Assembly: GCA_013397935.1 (NCBI GenBank)
Contig: VZRN01001114.1
Location: 1,033,507 to 1,097,506 of the forward strand
Source of the DNA: Dasyornis broadbenti
Lineage: Eukaryota; Chordata; Aves; Passeriformes; Dasyornithidae
DNA: 64,000 bases
Direction of reading: 5' to 3'
Under the pieces are notes generated by a model. The model did no database searches. It saw only the letters and a list, made by a program, of their open reading frames with translations, and was not told the origin of the DNA. The translations under genes and the position numbers were made by a program. Below are positions 13,119-25,836 of this stretch, piece after piece; positions within the stretch are counted from its first letter, which is position 1, and each line of letters begins with the position of its first letter.

Positions 13119-14308
13119 TCTCTCTGAAGTACATTCAGGTAGGTACATAAGCTATACCAATTACCATACACAAGCTAAAGGGATTAACAGCATCTGCCTT
13201 ATTGTCTCTTCCATCCAATTTCGCTCTGACTGTTTTCTAAGTACAGTGTCTCATTTCACAGCAAGTCAAATACTGTTATAATCACTCCACCTCTACTGCC
13301 AGTGGTGACCCTGGCACCGGCAGGTTGCACACTTAGCACAATTACAGTTAGTGATGGGTGAGCAGCCGGGCAGCAGCGATAAACCCCTGAGACCTTTCCC
13401 TGCCTCCCAAGGAATGCAGCAGGGTCACGGCTTGAGTGGCCTCAGATATTACAGAGACGGGCACCCTGGAAAGGCTTATCAATAAATAAAGCCATGACTT
13501 TTGGTGCTTAATTAAACTCGAGGGACAAAATCCTCCCTTCACTAACAAGCAGGGAAGAGGGATAACTGCTTTATTTGTGAATGCAGGAAAAATGCCATAC
13601 TTATAAATAGGTCTATCGAATTCACACCAGGCCAGTGATTTTTTCGTTTTTCACAGTCAGTGCTGGATCTTTAATGCACGATGCAGTTCTTGCAAAAGCA
13701 AACAGGTTTTTGGAACAGATGCCAGGGGATGGACAGACAGCAGGACACAAGGGCACTAGACTGTATTTGCTGCCCAAATGCTTGCCCCTGAACTCCCAGT
13801 AGTCAAGTAACTTTGTAAATTACTTTAACCTTTGCTTCTCAGAAAATGCACTTTACTTTGATCTTTGAACCATGATCAATAGAAGGTGCAGAATGGCAGA
13901 GAAGAATTTTTCAGCTCGGGGGGAAACAATGTGGTTCAAAATGCTCAAATAGCCTTAAAAAGCTCCCAGTAGAATGTGTCCGGAAATTGCAGACCAGTTA
14001 TTTGCTTCTTCCTGGTGGTTGAAAATAGTATCACAAATTCAGTTCCCCATCTTCATTCTGTGGGATAAGACCAAGACAAGTACATATGACAAGTACATTT
14101 CCTTGTAGTAGCAGAATTTGCTTGAACCCAGACTGAACCTGATACCCTGTCCTACAGCTACAATAAAGTGGATGCAGGTGCCATAATGACTACACTGTCT
14201 ATCACATTATTCCAGAAGTTCCTACACACAAATAAAGAACATTTAATAAACAGCTACATCAGCTGAGCAGCTTCCAAGATGAGTTGGTCTACCACAGGAA
14301 AAATGTAT
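13119..14308. other. Unique noncoding stretch
   Basis: The segment 13290-13560 is locally more GC-rich with several CpGs, and an AATAAA occurs near 13485. No transposon or coding match was recognised. A minus-strand frame of 66 codons there has no features. Confidence 0.55.
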
Positions 14309-14367
14309 TTTTTGCAGCAGAAATAGCAGCATTTCACAGTCACTCAAGGAGGTTATTTCCAAGAATA
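14309..14367 (+). repeat. 59-bp direct repeat, copy 1
   Basis: The segment beginning tttttgcagcagaaatagca and ending tatttccaagaata is identical over 59 bp to 15863-15921, in the same orientation. It has no transposon hallmark, no target-site duplication and no low-complexity character. Confidence 0.95.
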
Positions 14368-15862
14368 AGAGCCACAGGCATGTGTACAAATTAACTGGTA
14401 AAAAACATTCTGACTCTGGTTACAGTCACAGGGCCAAATTCTGTTTGACAGTATATCTGAACCATCTTGAGAGTGGTTTCCTGTGATCCTGAATATTACT
14501 GTCTAGATCCACAGGTGGATTAAACTGATGCAGTTCATTTTATTCTAGTGTCAAACTCGTACTGCAGTAGTGGGTTACATAAATAGTTCATTTATTTTTC
14601 TCTATTAAAACACCAGGTTGGCCATATTCCTTGCTTAACCATGTTGAAGAGCCCTCAGGTTTGCATCCAGTGAAAGCCACTCAAAGATGCTACAGCTCCT
14701 TATCTGTTTGTCACTCTGAGGTTGAGTCCAATGCTCATCATCTCACCCCTGCCCAGCAGCCAGAGGAGTTAAAAGGTGCTGTTACAGCACAGGAAGAGAA
14801 GACAGCACTGGATGGAGTCCTCTCAGTACACATTATCACATTTACAAACAATTAGTTCTTGTAATGCCACACTGAGAGTCAAGACCTTGCTGCAGGTGCT
14901 CGGACATCTGCTGCCTGCATCATTGCTTCCTATCTAATCGGCCAGGCAGGTATGGAGGAAAAAAAGAGCTCCAGCATTTCCTGCAAATCACACAACAGAG
15001 AGGTGAAAGGAAATATTTTGGCTTCAGGTGGGTCCTTGTGATGGACAGCAGAATATACTGAAGGATCAAGAACATAAATTGCATCCATGATCCAAATGAA
15101 CACACTTGGTCCCTTTTTCTGTAACTCAGTGGTGGGCACTCCTCTCAAACATCTGCCTTATGGCCATCTTGCTAGTAAATACAAACTCAAACACATCTGT
15201 AGCATGTGTATGTGCACAAGCCAGACCCATCAATGAGGCTCATGCCACGCCAGTTCTCATAGTGTTGACATGGTGTGAGAAGGACCCAGCAGCAAAGGGG
15301 AGGAGGAGATCAGTGAAACCAAGAGTTTAATACATCAGTGCTGTGTAGGGAGCAGGATGGGTGGCACAGAACCATGTTTTGCTCTGTTTCTCTCCTCACT
15401 AAAATACTGGTGGCAGGACAGATGTTGCAGCTAAGGCCAGTATTAAAGGAGTTAAGAAATTGTCCTCGCAGTCTGCTATTCCCTTTTCAGCTTCTACATG
15501 ATAAACACAATGCCAAGGTTTACTAGATGAGTATCTCATAGCAACTGCCAGCTTTATCAGCCCATGTCTTTCAAGGGATAAGAAATTTTAACATCTGCTG
15601 ACCTAAAATACCTGCTGAAGTTTAAGCTGACATTTTTCCTTTCTGTTTGCCCAGACTGTAAGCATGCACAGCACAGCTGTGCCAAGCACAGCTCAGCCAA
15701 GTGGCATTATCTCTGCTCCTTACCAGGGTGGTGTCCACATCTTATGCCACATTAAACCACAGCAGGGTGCATTTTGTGTTGGCAAAGCAAGTATTGAGAT
15801 ACTTTGTATCAATGTATTCTATTTGCATACTTTAGGTACAATTAGGGAATGATGGTAAAAAA
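14368..15862. other. Noncoding sequence between the two 59-bp copies
   Basis: About 1.5 kb of unique sequence without recognisable genes or transposons. A 12-bp palindrome (GCACAGCTGTGC) lies near 15670. Short open frames on both strands (up to 74 codons) show no features. Confidence 0.55.
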
Positions 15863-15921
15863 TTTTTGCAGCAGAAATAGCAGCATTTCACAGTCACTCA
15901 AGGAGGTTATTTCCAAGAATA
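15863..15921 (+). repeat. 59-bp direct repeat, copy 2
   Basis: A perfect copy of 14309-14367, 1554 bp downstream. The flanks diverge immediately (atttttgtgg after copy 2 versus agagccacag after copy 1). Only the 59-bp core is shared. Confidence 0.95.
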
Positions 15922-16164
15922 TTTTTGTGGAAAGCCAAACAATTCATGACAGCTGAAAAGGGGTTAGAATATGTCACGTTTTCTATTCACAGTCCAGAGG
16001 TGGAGATAAGCAATTTTCTTTCCTGTACTGCAATCAGATCTACATTTTAATTTAGCCTATATGTAATAACTACATACCTTCAACTCACAAAATTAGTGTG
16101 AAACTAGTAATCTGTCTTTGTATAATTGGATTCCACCAAAATATCCTATCAGTATTTGGTTCTT

Positions 16165-16290
16165 TCAGCACACAGTGGAAGGCAGCTCTCTCAAATCCCA
16201 CCTGCTGTAAACAATAGTCCAGCTCCACAGCAAAGTTGACCCAAATGACTGCCAGCAGTCCCTTCCAAAAATCAGTTCTGTGATTCAGAA
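16165..16290 (+). mobile_element. Possible old CR1 3'-end relic
   Basis: The phrases 'gttgacccaaatgactgcc' then 'agtcccttccaaaaatcag' and 'ttctgtgattcag' keep the order of a CR1 3' terminus (GATGACC, GGTCCCTTCCAAC, ATTCTGTGATTC). The match is short and eroded, and no coding remnant is visible upstream. The left boundary is a guess. Confidence 0.4.
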
Positions 16291-19200
16291 ATAAACGACA
16301 GATAACCCTTGTTTGGCTTTAGGTTGTGTGTCTTCTGATGAATTCGTTTATGTAATTTTTTAATTGCTTTATAAATCAACAAAACATTTTCTTCAGTGCA
16401 AACACATGGCCATTTCTGGCAATGTATTACAACAATGTTTCAGAGCTATCTGAAGGCTGTCTTTGACAGCACAAATATTAAATGAATCACATAAAATATG
16501 CAATTATGGATATTTAAAAATTATTGATTCACAAGAGGATTCAGTGGAGTGGTACAGAACATCCTGTTCTTCCCAAATCAAATGTCCCTGAGCTTCAACG
16601 ACAGATGCCCCTATCTCTATTTGCCTTAATTTTAAAACATCTTAGACCTGTGAATTTCTAGCATTGTAGTTCTTACTGCATCTTTTTTGTTATTGTTGTT
16701 ATATACTCTATATGAAACATGGTTTTAAAGTGCTGTCTTTTTCAGACCATGATGTATGTGAAAACAACCCTCCACCATGGGACAGCTGTCCTTGCTGCAG
16801 TCAGTTCATTCCAGTGTGCTAATAATATGGCAATTTATACCAATGGGAATAATGGGCAGCTCACTCAAAATATTATTCCTGTAAGAACTGTGCATGAGAG
16901 CTTGTCTGCAAGCAGCAAATTCAGAAAGACACAGTATAGATCTGTAAGTAATATGTTCAATATCCCAGCCTGCTGTTGAGGAGATGCATATTCTAATTTT
17001 NGCTTTTTGCTTCAGGAAATAAAATTCCCTATTTCACAAGTTAGTGGAAGACATTTTTCTCAGATCAATCTGACAACATCTTCCCCATGTCAGGGTGAAA
17101 TGTCATTAAGGATGAAACACAAGTTCCCAGCATAACATTTTCCACTCTCTTTCCTCTTGCTGTAGTTCTTTCAAACATGCTCTCATGGCCATGAAACGTA
17201 TCTTTGTCAATGAGATAGGGGCTACTAAGCTCCTCCGACATTTCGACTTTCCAGTTCTCTAAAGCATTGCCTCACTTTGGATATCTGTAGATCAGCTCTA
17301 TTTCTGGTTTTTTATGCAAGGCCTAAGATGATGCTTCACTAAAACACTGTACAGCTTGTGACTGCTGTGCCCTTAGAAAGTGAGTACACAGGCAAACCAT
17401 AAGCATTAAATATTACACCCATAATGTAGTATTAGTTGTTCACGAAGCTGAAAGTGGATATCTGAAAGCTCTTACACTTCTTGGCTCTAATACTTCCAAG
17501 TATTTTCAGATGAGACTGTTCTTCTAACTGGTTTCATTAGACAGCTTCAAGCTATATGCAGTTTTGTGCTGTTATGATAAAAAACTTCACACTCTACTTG
17601 GTTTAAAAAGTAACACCTACTCTCTTGTCTCCTCTTTTTTTCTTGCCTTTACTGTCTTTATTTTCTATGTAGAAATAAATACAGATCTTCCTTCTGTGCC
17701 CAATGACTGCAGCAAAAAAAGGCACTATATCCCAGCTGAGACCAAACACTCCTCTGCCAGCCATTTTTCCTTGTAGAAATCAACATGCCAGAAAGTTTTA
17801 AGGCAGAGCCAAATAGAAAAGGTCTGGTTTGGCTGGCATGACTAGAAAGCATGCCAAGTCATTGAGGTGACTGTACACATATAGAAAAATAAATATATAA
17901 AATGATATATAGGGTCACTTTGACCACTGCAAAAGCATGCCAAAATATTGTCACTGTCTTGGCTCTGCTGTTTTAATGGGTTTTGCAGCCCAGCCAAAAC
18001 CACGCTCTCCATTAGCAGCTTCATCCACTTGCTCTTCTCTGTGCAGGCAGAGCAACAGAGCCATTCAAACCCCAGGTGCCCAGCATAGCAAACTCCTTGT
18101 TTGGAACAAACAGGGGTTCTGTTTTGAACTTCTCTGCTTACACTTTCTGGTTTTGTCATTTTTTAAGATAGCAATGAACCTCCTGATCCCTGGAAAACTC
18201 AGAAAGGGGTGCAGTTAGGAATGTCTCTGAGGTCAGCTCTGTGCTAGCACTTTCCTTTCAGTATCTCCATATGACAGTCTCTTCCTGCGAGCAATCTTCA
18301 CTACAGTTACTTATTCCTTCTGGTTTAAAAGTCCCATGCAGACATATAAATTTGCTTTCTCGACACTACCACCTTTCCTCCTCTGCTTTTCAAGGAAGGG
18401 ACGTGCCGGGCACAGTGACATTTTCCTTCTCAGTGAGGCCACCAGGTACCAGAACGATACGAGATAACATGAGAGTGACACAATACATGGTGCAATGCCA
18501 TGATAGAAACACCTCACTTTGTTCCCACAGGACTAATCTGTTTAATATTTTGCCAGTTGACTTCTGCAAATGCAGTCAGTGAGCAACCCACCAGGCCAGG
18601 GAAAAGTAGCTGCCTCATGCCTTACCTAGGATGTTATATGACCCCATTTGCTGTCCAAAGAGGACTTTCACAAATTTTGCTGCAGTGTACTGGGCTCTGA
18701 TGAGATGAAAAACCAGAAAAATATCTCAGCTTCAGACTGCATGCAGATTTCCCAGGCCCATGCTACATCAGTGAACTCTTGCTGTACAAAACACAGGGAT
18801 GGGAATGTCTCCTCAGGTAAAGCTTCACAGATATTAGTTTAGCAGGAAGTGGAAACACAGTAAATCCCAATGGACCTCCTAATTCTCTTGCATCGTGTTT
18901 CTAAGTGCACATCTGGTATTCAAGAGATGTGTTTCTGTGTTAAATACCTGTGGTTGGGTATACCTGTGTTCTTTTTCAAATGCTGAAGAGTATGGTACTG
19001 GTACTTGGAAAATACTTACTATGTTTTTTAATGACAACCTCAGCAAAGGACATACAATTTTTCACTTATTTCTATTCACGTTATCATCCCAGTCCAGTCG
19101 TAGTATTTTTCTTGATGTATCATTTTTCTTGCTTATACCAGACTGATGGACTTTAGGAGCAGAAGAGTTTGCCATCTGACTTCTTTCCTAGCATAAAATT

Positions 19201-20650
19201 TTCAGGAATTCCCTTTTCACATTGAGTTGAACTCCTAAGTTCTTGAACTCTTGAGTTGGCTTTTAGAAGAACATCCAGTCTTAACAAAAACATTATTAGG
19301 ATTTTCAAGGGTGGAGGTTCCATCAACACCTTTAAGAAACTTCTTTCAGTAGAAAATTATCTTTACTACTAAAGTTCTAGAATGTCTAATTTTGCTTTTA
19401 AATATTTAGCTGTTTTTCTTACTATTTCAGTTGTCATACCTCTGTAGTACTTGTAATTTCATGTGCATATGTATGAGAAAGGATTCCCCTCATCTGGCTA
19501 TATCCATCTAGGAGCTGGACTTCTAGCTCAGAATGGCTCTACAGTAGTCCTGGTGGAGGACCAGTGTCTCCAAAGTTCAACACATCCCACCTCCTCTACA
19601 GACCCTTCCTAATACGAGAATGACTCCTTTTCACATATGTCTCTATGATCTACCTAACAAGGCTAAGTACTTAGATCTGAAACTAAAAGAAAACTACATG
19701 ACTAAATTTAGATTGCCCTAATCTCATTAGCAAAAAATTTAAAAAGAGAAAATCAAGTTATAGAAGCATTGCCATTGAATGAGGCTGCCCTTCTTTAGCA
19801 GTCACTGACTTAGTCTTGTTTCTATGGTTCTGCTATCTGCCCAAAACACATGTGAAGCTGTCTAATCTTTATTCAGCAACATTTAACAAGACACTATCTT
19901 CTGCTTCTTTTGAATGATAGCAAAATAATATTAGGGTATTTTTTTTCAGTCTTCTTGACCATCACTCAATATTTCAGAATGGAGAAACATTACCTATGAC
20001 TCTAGACTGCTTTTTTGAAAACCTGGTTTGCAAGCTGCCCATAGCTTTAGTTTTCAGTTCATATGAGTTGTTCCAAAAATGAGCAATGTTTAGCAACTGC
20101 ATCTGAACATTCTCCTCAGTGTTTCTTTGGACTGAACAGATATGATCTGTCTCCATTAACTGACTTTTCCTCAGCTGCAGAAGAATAACTGTATTGACTA
20201 TCATAGCCAGATCAGTACACGAGTGTGCACTGTATTCACTTGTTGAAGGACAAATAGCACACCTGAACCATAGGCAAAGCTCAGTAACATATTGAGGGAA
20301 TTGGATCTGTGACTACACACATGAAAAAAAGATGGCAAATCATGATCTGAAGCACTTTTCCAAAAGTCTAACTTCCAATTCTTAATCAGGTCTGACATTT
20401 TTACACAGAGTCAGTTATTCGTAGCACTTAAAAGGCAAACAATTCTCCATTCTGTTCTGAGCATCATCTTGGAAAACCACTTCCACAGCTTAAAAAAAAA
20501 TTACGATACTCAAAAGTCCCGTGAATTTCCTGCTTCCCCACAAGCTCCAGCCACACCACAGGCTTGAGGGCAGTAAAATTGGGGCAGTTTGGATCTGAGC
20601 ATTATTTTGTATTAACAGCCCAAAGCTAGAGAAACTGCCCTCGAGTTTGA
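16291..20650. other. Unique noncoding stretch with one ambiguous base
   Basis: AT-rich sequence without recognised genes or transposons. The ambiguous base n lies at 17001. Open frames such as 18241-18582 (113 codons, plus) and 17842-18159 (105 codons, minus) lack domain features and overlap frames on the other strand. Confidence 0.55.
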
Positions 20651-20689
20651 CTCAGGGCTGGAAACATAGGGAGCAGAAATTTCCTGGTG

Positions 20690-20910
20690 AGTGACCCAGG
20701 CCACCAAGGCCGCCCGGGCCGAGATGCTGCGACACTCGCGTCCCCTCCTGCTGCCTCTGCCGCTGCCGCTGCCGCTGCCGCGCACACGGCGGAGGACACC
20801 TAGCGGGGCCCGGGGCTGCTGCCAGCCCGGCCAAGGCACGGCGCTGCCGGGCTGTGCGTGCCCGCAGAGAACAAGAGCCCCCCTGTAAGCTGCCTGCGCG
20901 TCCTCCGAGC
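20690..20910 (+). promoter_or_regulatory. CpG-dense patch, candidate CpG island or promoter
   Basis: About 220 bp are strongly GC-rich with many CpGs, in a window that is otherwise AT-rich and CpG-poor. In vertebrates such unmethylated-type patches usually mark transcription starts or first exons. The patch includes (CTGCCG)n-like repetition at about 20756-20781. A strong-looking splice donor (CTG then GTGAGT) sits just upstream at 20687-20692. The direction of transcription cannot be fixed from sequence. It could equally be a GC-rich remnant with no activity. Confidence 0.45.
20724..20888 (+). CDS. Candidate first coding exon or small ORF in CpG patch (54 codons, unidentified)
   Basis: An ATG in a good start context (gccgagATGc, G at -3) opens a 54-codon frame that stops at 20886-20888. 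The N-terminus is basic, followed by a leucine/proline-rich stretch (residues about 8-19, LLLPLPLPLPLP), then arginine-rich and cysteine-containing sequence. The leucine-rich part faintly suggests a signal peptide, but alternating prolines make that poor. A GTAAG at 20885-20889 could be a splice donor, in which case the stop is intronic and this would be a first exon. The Leu-Pro run comes from a CTGCCG repeat, so a chance frame in GC-rich DNA is a serious alternative. I do not recognise a family. Confidence 0.2.
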   Translation: MLRHSRPLLLPLPLPLPLPRTRRRTPSGARGCCQPGQGTALPGCACPQRTRAPL

Positions 20911-23080
20911 AGCTGCTGTTGTTTTAAAGCCGTCTTTAGTTAACGTGGAACAAAGTCTCTGAAAACCGCAGTGACTTGCACAGGTGGCTGCCTGCACTCC
21001 CTATGAGCCCAGACTCACACCCTAAATACAGGGCTGCCCACTGGTACATCAGACAAAGCCTGTGTCCTCAACATCCCTGACAAACAGAGAAGGCTTTCAA
21101 CAGTACACGCCAGGAAAGCAGGATGGCATCCTTCCCCAGGACTGCAGTGAGCAGGAGGAGAAAGCAAACTTCAAGGAATCATCCATCTGTTCCCACTCAT
21201 TCCCACTGAGACGTGGCCTCCAACTCCGTGCAAGGTGGTCCTTTCTCTCTAATCCTGAATATTTCCTATTATGGGGTGTATTTCCTGTTGCTGTGAGATG
21301 TTATTCATCACAGTGTCAGGCACAACTTAATTTTCTGCACAAGGCTCCCTTTTTTTTATAGTATGTCCTTCACCAATAGCAGTTCATCCTTTAATGGAAT
21401 ATTAATTACTTGTTTTGTTATTACAGTACAGCGGCAGTTTCTCTCTTGTCATAGCAAAAGCTGTTTCATTTCTTTCTCTCTGCAAGCCCTTACCTCATTC
21501 TCAATTCCCATAGTTTCTGAGCACCTCATACTCTTTTCACCTTCTCTTTTATCAATCTTGCAAGGCAATGAATCTCTTTCTCCCTAACCTGTATCCAGGA
21601 AAAAAGCATGACTCAGAGTTGACACCTGAAGTTGTGGCCTAATAGTATAGTTTTTACATTTCCAGATAAATGACAAACCCTGCAAACACAGGTGATAAGC
21701 AAAATTCTAAACCCCCTAAATAGTTTCTTGCAAAAATACAGGAAAGCTTAGAGAAATTAAATAGATGTAGTTTAAAAAGCAATGCCAATACCTAAACTGC
21801 TGCTCAGTTTATAGTTTTCAGGCCACAGTTTCTAAATAAGTGTTTAAACAGCTTGGCTGCACAGTCCTTAAAGTTTCAGTGTGTTACTGCAAGCAGATTT
21901 TCTTTCATGCCAGACAAAAAGAAGGAGAGCAAAACATGAAGAAATATTTTTTCTTAAGAGGTCAGTCAGAAAAAATTATCTGGTCTGGGGCCCAACTTCT
22001 CTGTGCCTAAAAACTCAACATCCCAACCCTACAACCAACATAGAGTGATGGTCACCTCTCTAAGGACAGCTTGTCCTAAAACAAATGCCCGTGATAGCTT
22101 GAATGAATCAACCTGGGAACAGCCATTTCTCTCCACTGAGGCCAAGCAACTAGATTCAACACCTGACTTCAAGATGTCAATAATTAGGTGATATGACTGC
22201 ATTCCAGAGCCTAAGAAGCCATTACACTGAGTGAATATTGCTACAAGGGATTTCACAGAAAGCTTTTTTCTTCTCCCCAGTAAAGGAAATGAAGAACCCA
22301 ACCTTTGTCCTAAGACGTGGAAGATCAATAGAGGGAGCTCCCTACACACTCTCCATCCTAGACAAGAGACTGCTACTGCTCACCTACTCTAGCTGACACG
22401 CCTTCTCAGAGCAGCTTCTATAAGTTATTGCATATGCACAGAGGACTGATGGAATAAAGGGCTTTCAGAGAAAGCAAACTCTCCCTCCATTTTTCCTGCA
22501 AGCCAGAGAAAGAATATGGACTGAACTCTGGAAACTGAACTCAATGACCTCCATAACAACACTTCACCAAAGTTCTTCTAGGCTCTACAGCAGGGTAAAG
22601 TGTGCTGACTAGCCCTCAGCTCCCTTCAGGACCTCGAAGAATCAGGAAACTCACTGGAGTCCACCTGCATTGTGGTGTATGTGTTTGGGACATTTGGACA
22701 ATCAGCGTATTTTTGGCAGGCTATGGGAAGTTTTCTGACTGCTAGTGGTACCTGGTGTTACTTGTCTGATACACCTTCAAATTCTGTGATAGAAACATGC
22801 AAAGCTTGTGAAGATCTATGGAGGGCTTGAGATGTATCTTCATTCACAGCTTGTGAACAGAAGGAAGTGATTTTCTTGAAGATCTGCTAAGTTTTCCTGG
22901 CTGCCAGAGCAGGGAATTACACAAAAGACAAACCTGAAATCCTTCTTGACAGGGTGAAGTTTGTTCACTGAAAGACAGGGAAGGGACATCTCACACTGAA
23001 AACAGCAGCTGCAAGGGCTGCTTGGAATAGGTTACCATTTCCCTTGATTCCTAACAGTGAATTCCTAACAAGTAGTTTAA
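20911..23080. other. Unique noncoding stretch
   Basis: No gene or transposon was recognised. Frames of 99 codons (21062-21361, plus) and 106 codons (22029-22349, minus) show no motif. Confidence 0.55.
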
Positions 23081-23215
23081 ATTTTTTTTTAAAACCACCA
23101 AAAAAAAAACCCCCAAAACAAAACAAAACAAAACAAAACAAACACCCCAAACAAACAACAACAACAAAAACTAACAAAACAATAACAAACAAAAAACCCT
23201 ATGAAAATAAAATTA
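23081..23215. repeat. A/C-rich low-complexity tract with (AAAAC)n
   Basis: Runs of A interrupted by C give several AAAAC units around 23117-23141, then looser CAAA/CAA repeats. A T-run just before it (about 23083-23092) could pair with the A-runs. The tract may be a decayed poly(A) tail, but no retrocopy body was recognised beside it. Confidence 0.85.
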
Positions 23216-25648
23216 TTCTGAGTGTTTAGAAGGCAGCAGGATGGGATATGAACACTTGGGGTCTTCCAGGATCCTCAAAAGGAAGGAGCTTACAGTGGGA
23301 GGACTGAGATTTGTTAGGTCAGAAGGCAGTGCTGGAGATACCAGGCATGCTTTGGAAGATATAAATCCTCAGCACTCATCTACAGAGCAACACAGGGTAA
23401 TTAAGACAAGCAGATGTCATGGGCCCTTCATTCAGCCAAAGTGTGGTGGAGGGGCTCCCTCTCCTTTCAATAGCAACAAAATCCTCTGACATTCCTAACA
23501 AAAATGTCTTTGAGAGGAAATTATAATTAAGACAAAATTTAGTAGATTTGTCTCACCTTGTCATGTAAGAATTCTGGATTTTTGAAATGAAAAACTAGAC
23601 CTCTGAACCGCAAAACACAATTTGCCCCTCTGCACAAGGGTGTTCCAGACTTCATGACACAGGAGGACTTAACACAGTCAGCATGAAGTCATTTTGTTCC
23701 CATCTTGTGAGGCTAGGAACAGACCAGTTTCACACAGTCTCTGCTGAAGACATAGATAAGAGAACCCTGAGAAAAATCAATCTGTCTGTTAACCTCCCAG
23801 TCCGACAGAGTTTTATTTTTAAAATAATTACACAGCAGAAACAATCTCTGCAATACTGGCTGGTCTGTGTTAGGGCTTCCTTCACCACTATGATATATAA
23901 GTTATATGGAGAGCTATTACAGCTTCCTTTCTGTGGGAGAACAAGGTTTGAGAAGTTTAACAGCATGTCCTAAATCTTTAACTCATGACCTCTATTGCTT
24001 GTTTGGTTTTTATTCCAAATTGAAAGTACTTGACAGCTATTCTGATCTCAGGCTACTGATAATGTGCCTGCAGCTGAAATGTCACCCATTTTAAGGGGGT
24101 TGGGTGTAGATATCAAAAGCAAAACAATCACTTCTCTCTTTGACTTGATCTCTGGGGCATCCAACCCAGATTGAGCATTAGCTGAAGTATTCAGCGAGTG
24201 CTTTCACAGATGTGCAGATCCTTTTGAAGAACTGTCTCAAGCATCTTTTAAGCCTTGAGTATAAAATAAACTTCAAATCTGTTACAGCTTGAACAAAAAG
24301 CAAAGCTGGCAGCCATTCTTTCCTCTAAAGACTTCTGTTTATTGTAGAGAGTTTTAACCATGTTTTAATTTCAGAATTTTTAAAATATGTATTTTCTGAG
24401 AAATAAACTCAGATGACTTAACTGTAAATTAAACCTGAGTTGCCTGGCTGCTACCCCAGGCTTCTACCAAGAAGGCCAACTGTCTTAAAAGTTCAACTGC
24501 ATCTCCCTGGTTGCCCTATAACCAGGATAATCTCTGTTTATGTTTCTCTTAAAATACATATATTTGCTGGCACAGGGTTCAGCAAGCCAGAGCTTGCACT
24601 GCTGGACTTTCTGCTCCTAAGGAGTCTCACATGACTACTGTCCAGCATGATTACATCCACACAGGTACAGCATAGAAAAACACTTCTGTCAGTGTAGAAA
24701 AACCCCTGCATCTGTACTGAGCAACAGAACTGAGTCAGGCAATTAGATATTGCACAGTAAGTTATGTCCTGGTGAGGCAGAAGAAGAATCCGAAATGAAA
24801 TCAGCCAGTAAATCTGTAGGAGTGGCTGGAGAGGGAGTGGCGCAGGTGGGATGGGTGACAGGAGAGCAAGTGGGTAAACACTGCACTGGATCTGCAGGCA
24901 GGTCTGCATACTAAGCCATTGCCCCCTGCCAGGCACAAACACAATAGCACATTCTTAGTTTTAAAGAATTTTTTTACCAAAAATAAATACGGTAGATGAA
25001 CAGTATAAACTTCAGCAGCATGAAAAGTAGTCAGTCAGAATATCAGTCAGAGCATGGCAAATGGAAAGGATTTGAGTGTATTCCCACCTGATCCAGACCT
25101 GGAAGAAGTTTTAACCATCACTTAGGAGACTAAGTTGGACATAATAAGAATGCAAATGATAACCCAGAGTACACTAAGTCAGCAATGACTTTGTGTGTAA
25201 TAATGATTAATGGATAATTACAGTAACACTAGCACACATCCATAAGCTCTGTGAATTACTAACTAGCAAAGGAAGAGACGCAGCCCTCACAAATCCACAT
25301 GGCACACTGCAAATGACTTGGCTGCTCCAATGAAGAAAGCTCAGTGTGAACCACTACAGAAGAAGGGGCATACGACTGAACTTCAGCAGAAGTTTCTGCC
25401 TCTACAACAGGTATCAAAAGTTACTGGTCCAAGGGAAGTGTTTTGAATAAGCACAGATGCAGCAGCAAACACATGATGTGGTGTGGTACACAGCATAATG
25501 GATGCTTCTCTTATACCAGGAGGACAGTCACAGGCTACAGAAAAGAAGCTGGACCATTGTCTACAGTGCCTATACCATCCCCATCACTTTATTTGCAATG
25601 TCTGGAGCCACCTGAAGAACCAAATTCCTACACTGCCTGTAGAACCAA
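23216..25648. other. Unique noncoding stretch
   Basis: The 134-codon minus-strand frame at 24538-24942 is the longest. It is rich in Leu/Ser/Cys with no domain, and has no splice or promoter context. No transposon was recognised. Confidence 0.55.
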
Positions 25649-25836
25649 GTTTGCATATCACAGATTTGTTTTGGTCTTAGGTAGCTCATATAAGAGATCC
25701 TGCATGACACCTTTTTCCAGTGATCTGAAACATAACAAAGGTACATTCTCTCTTCAATGCTTTTATGTCCAGTGGCAAATAAATGTCCTCTGCGGCAAAC
25801 CCCAGCCAGGTCAGATACAATGAGAGAGATAAAGCT
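25649..25836. repeat. Unidentified repeat family, copy 1, rearranged by internal inversion
   Basis: Two parts match the copy at 40617-40790. Bases 25753-25836 align in the same direction with 40617-40702 (both contain cagtggcaaataaat). Bases 25649-25752 align in reverse complement with 40690-40790, roughly 85 percent identical by eye over about 104 bp with one 2-bp gap. The two halves are therefore swapped and one is inverted relative to copy 2, with a junction at 25752/25753. About 13 bp of the counterpart (40690-40702) is represented in both halves. The family has no visible coding sequence, LTR ends or A-tail, and I cannot name it. Confidence 0.8.

Noticed and set aside
22965..23192. Hydrophobic Phe/Val-rich minus-strand frame
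   Set aside because: It is the translation of the A/C-rich low-complexity tract.
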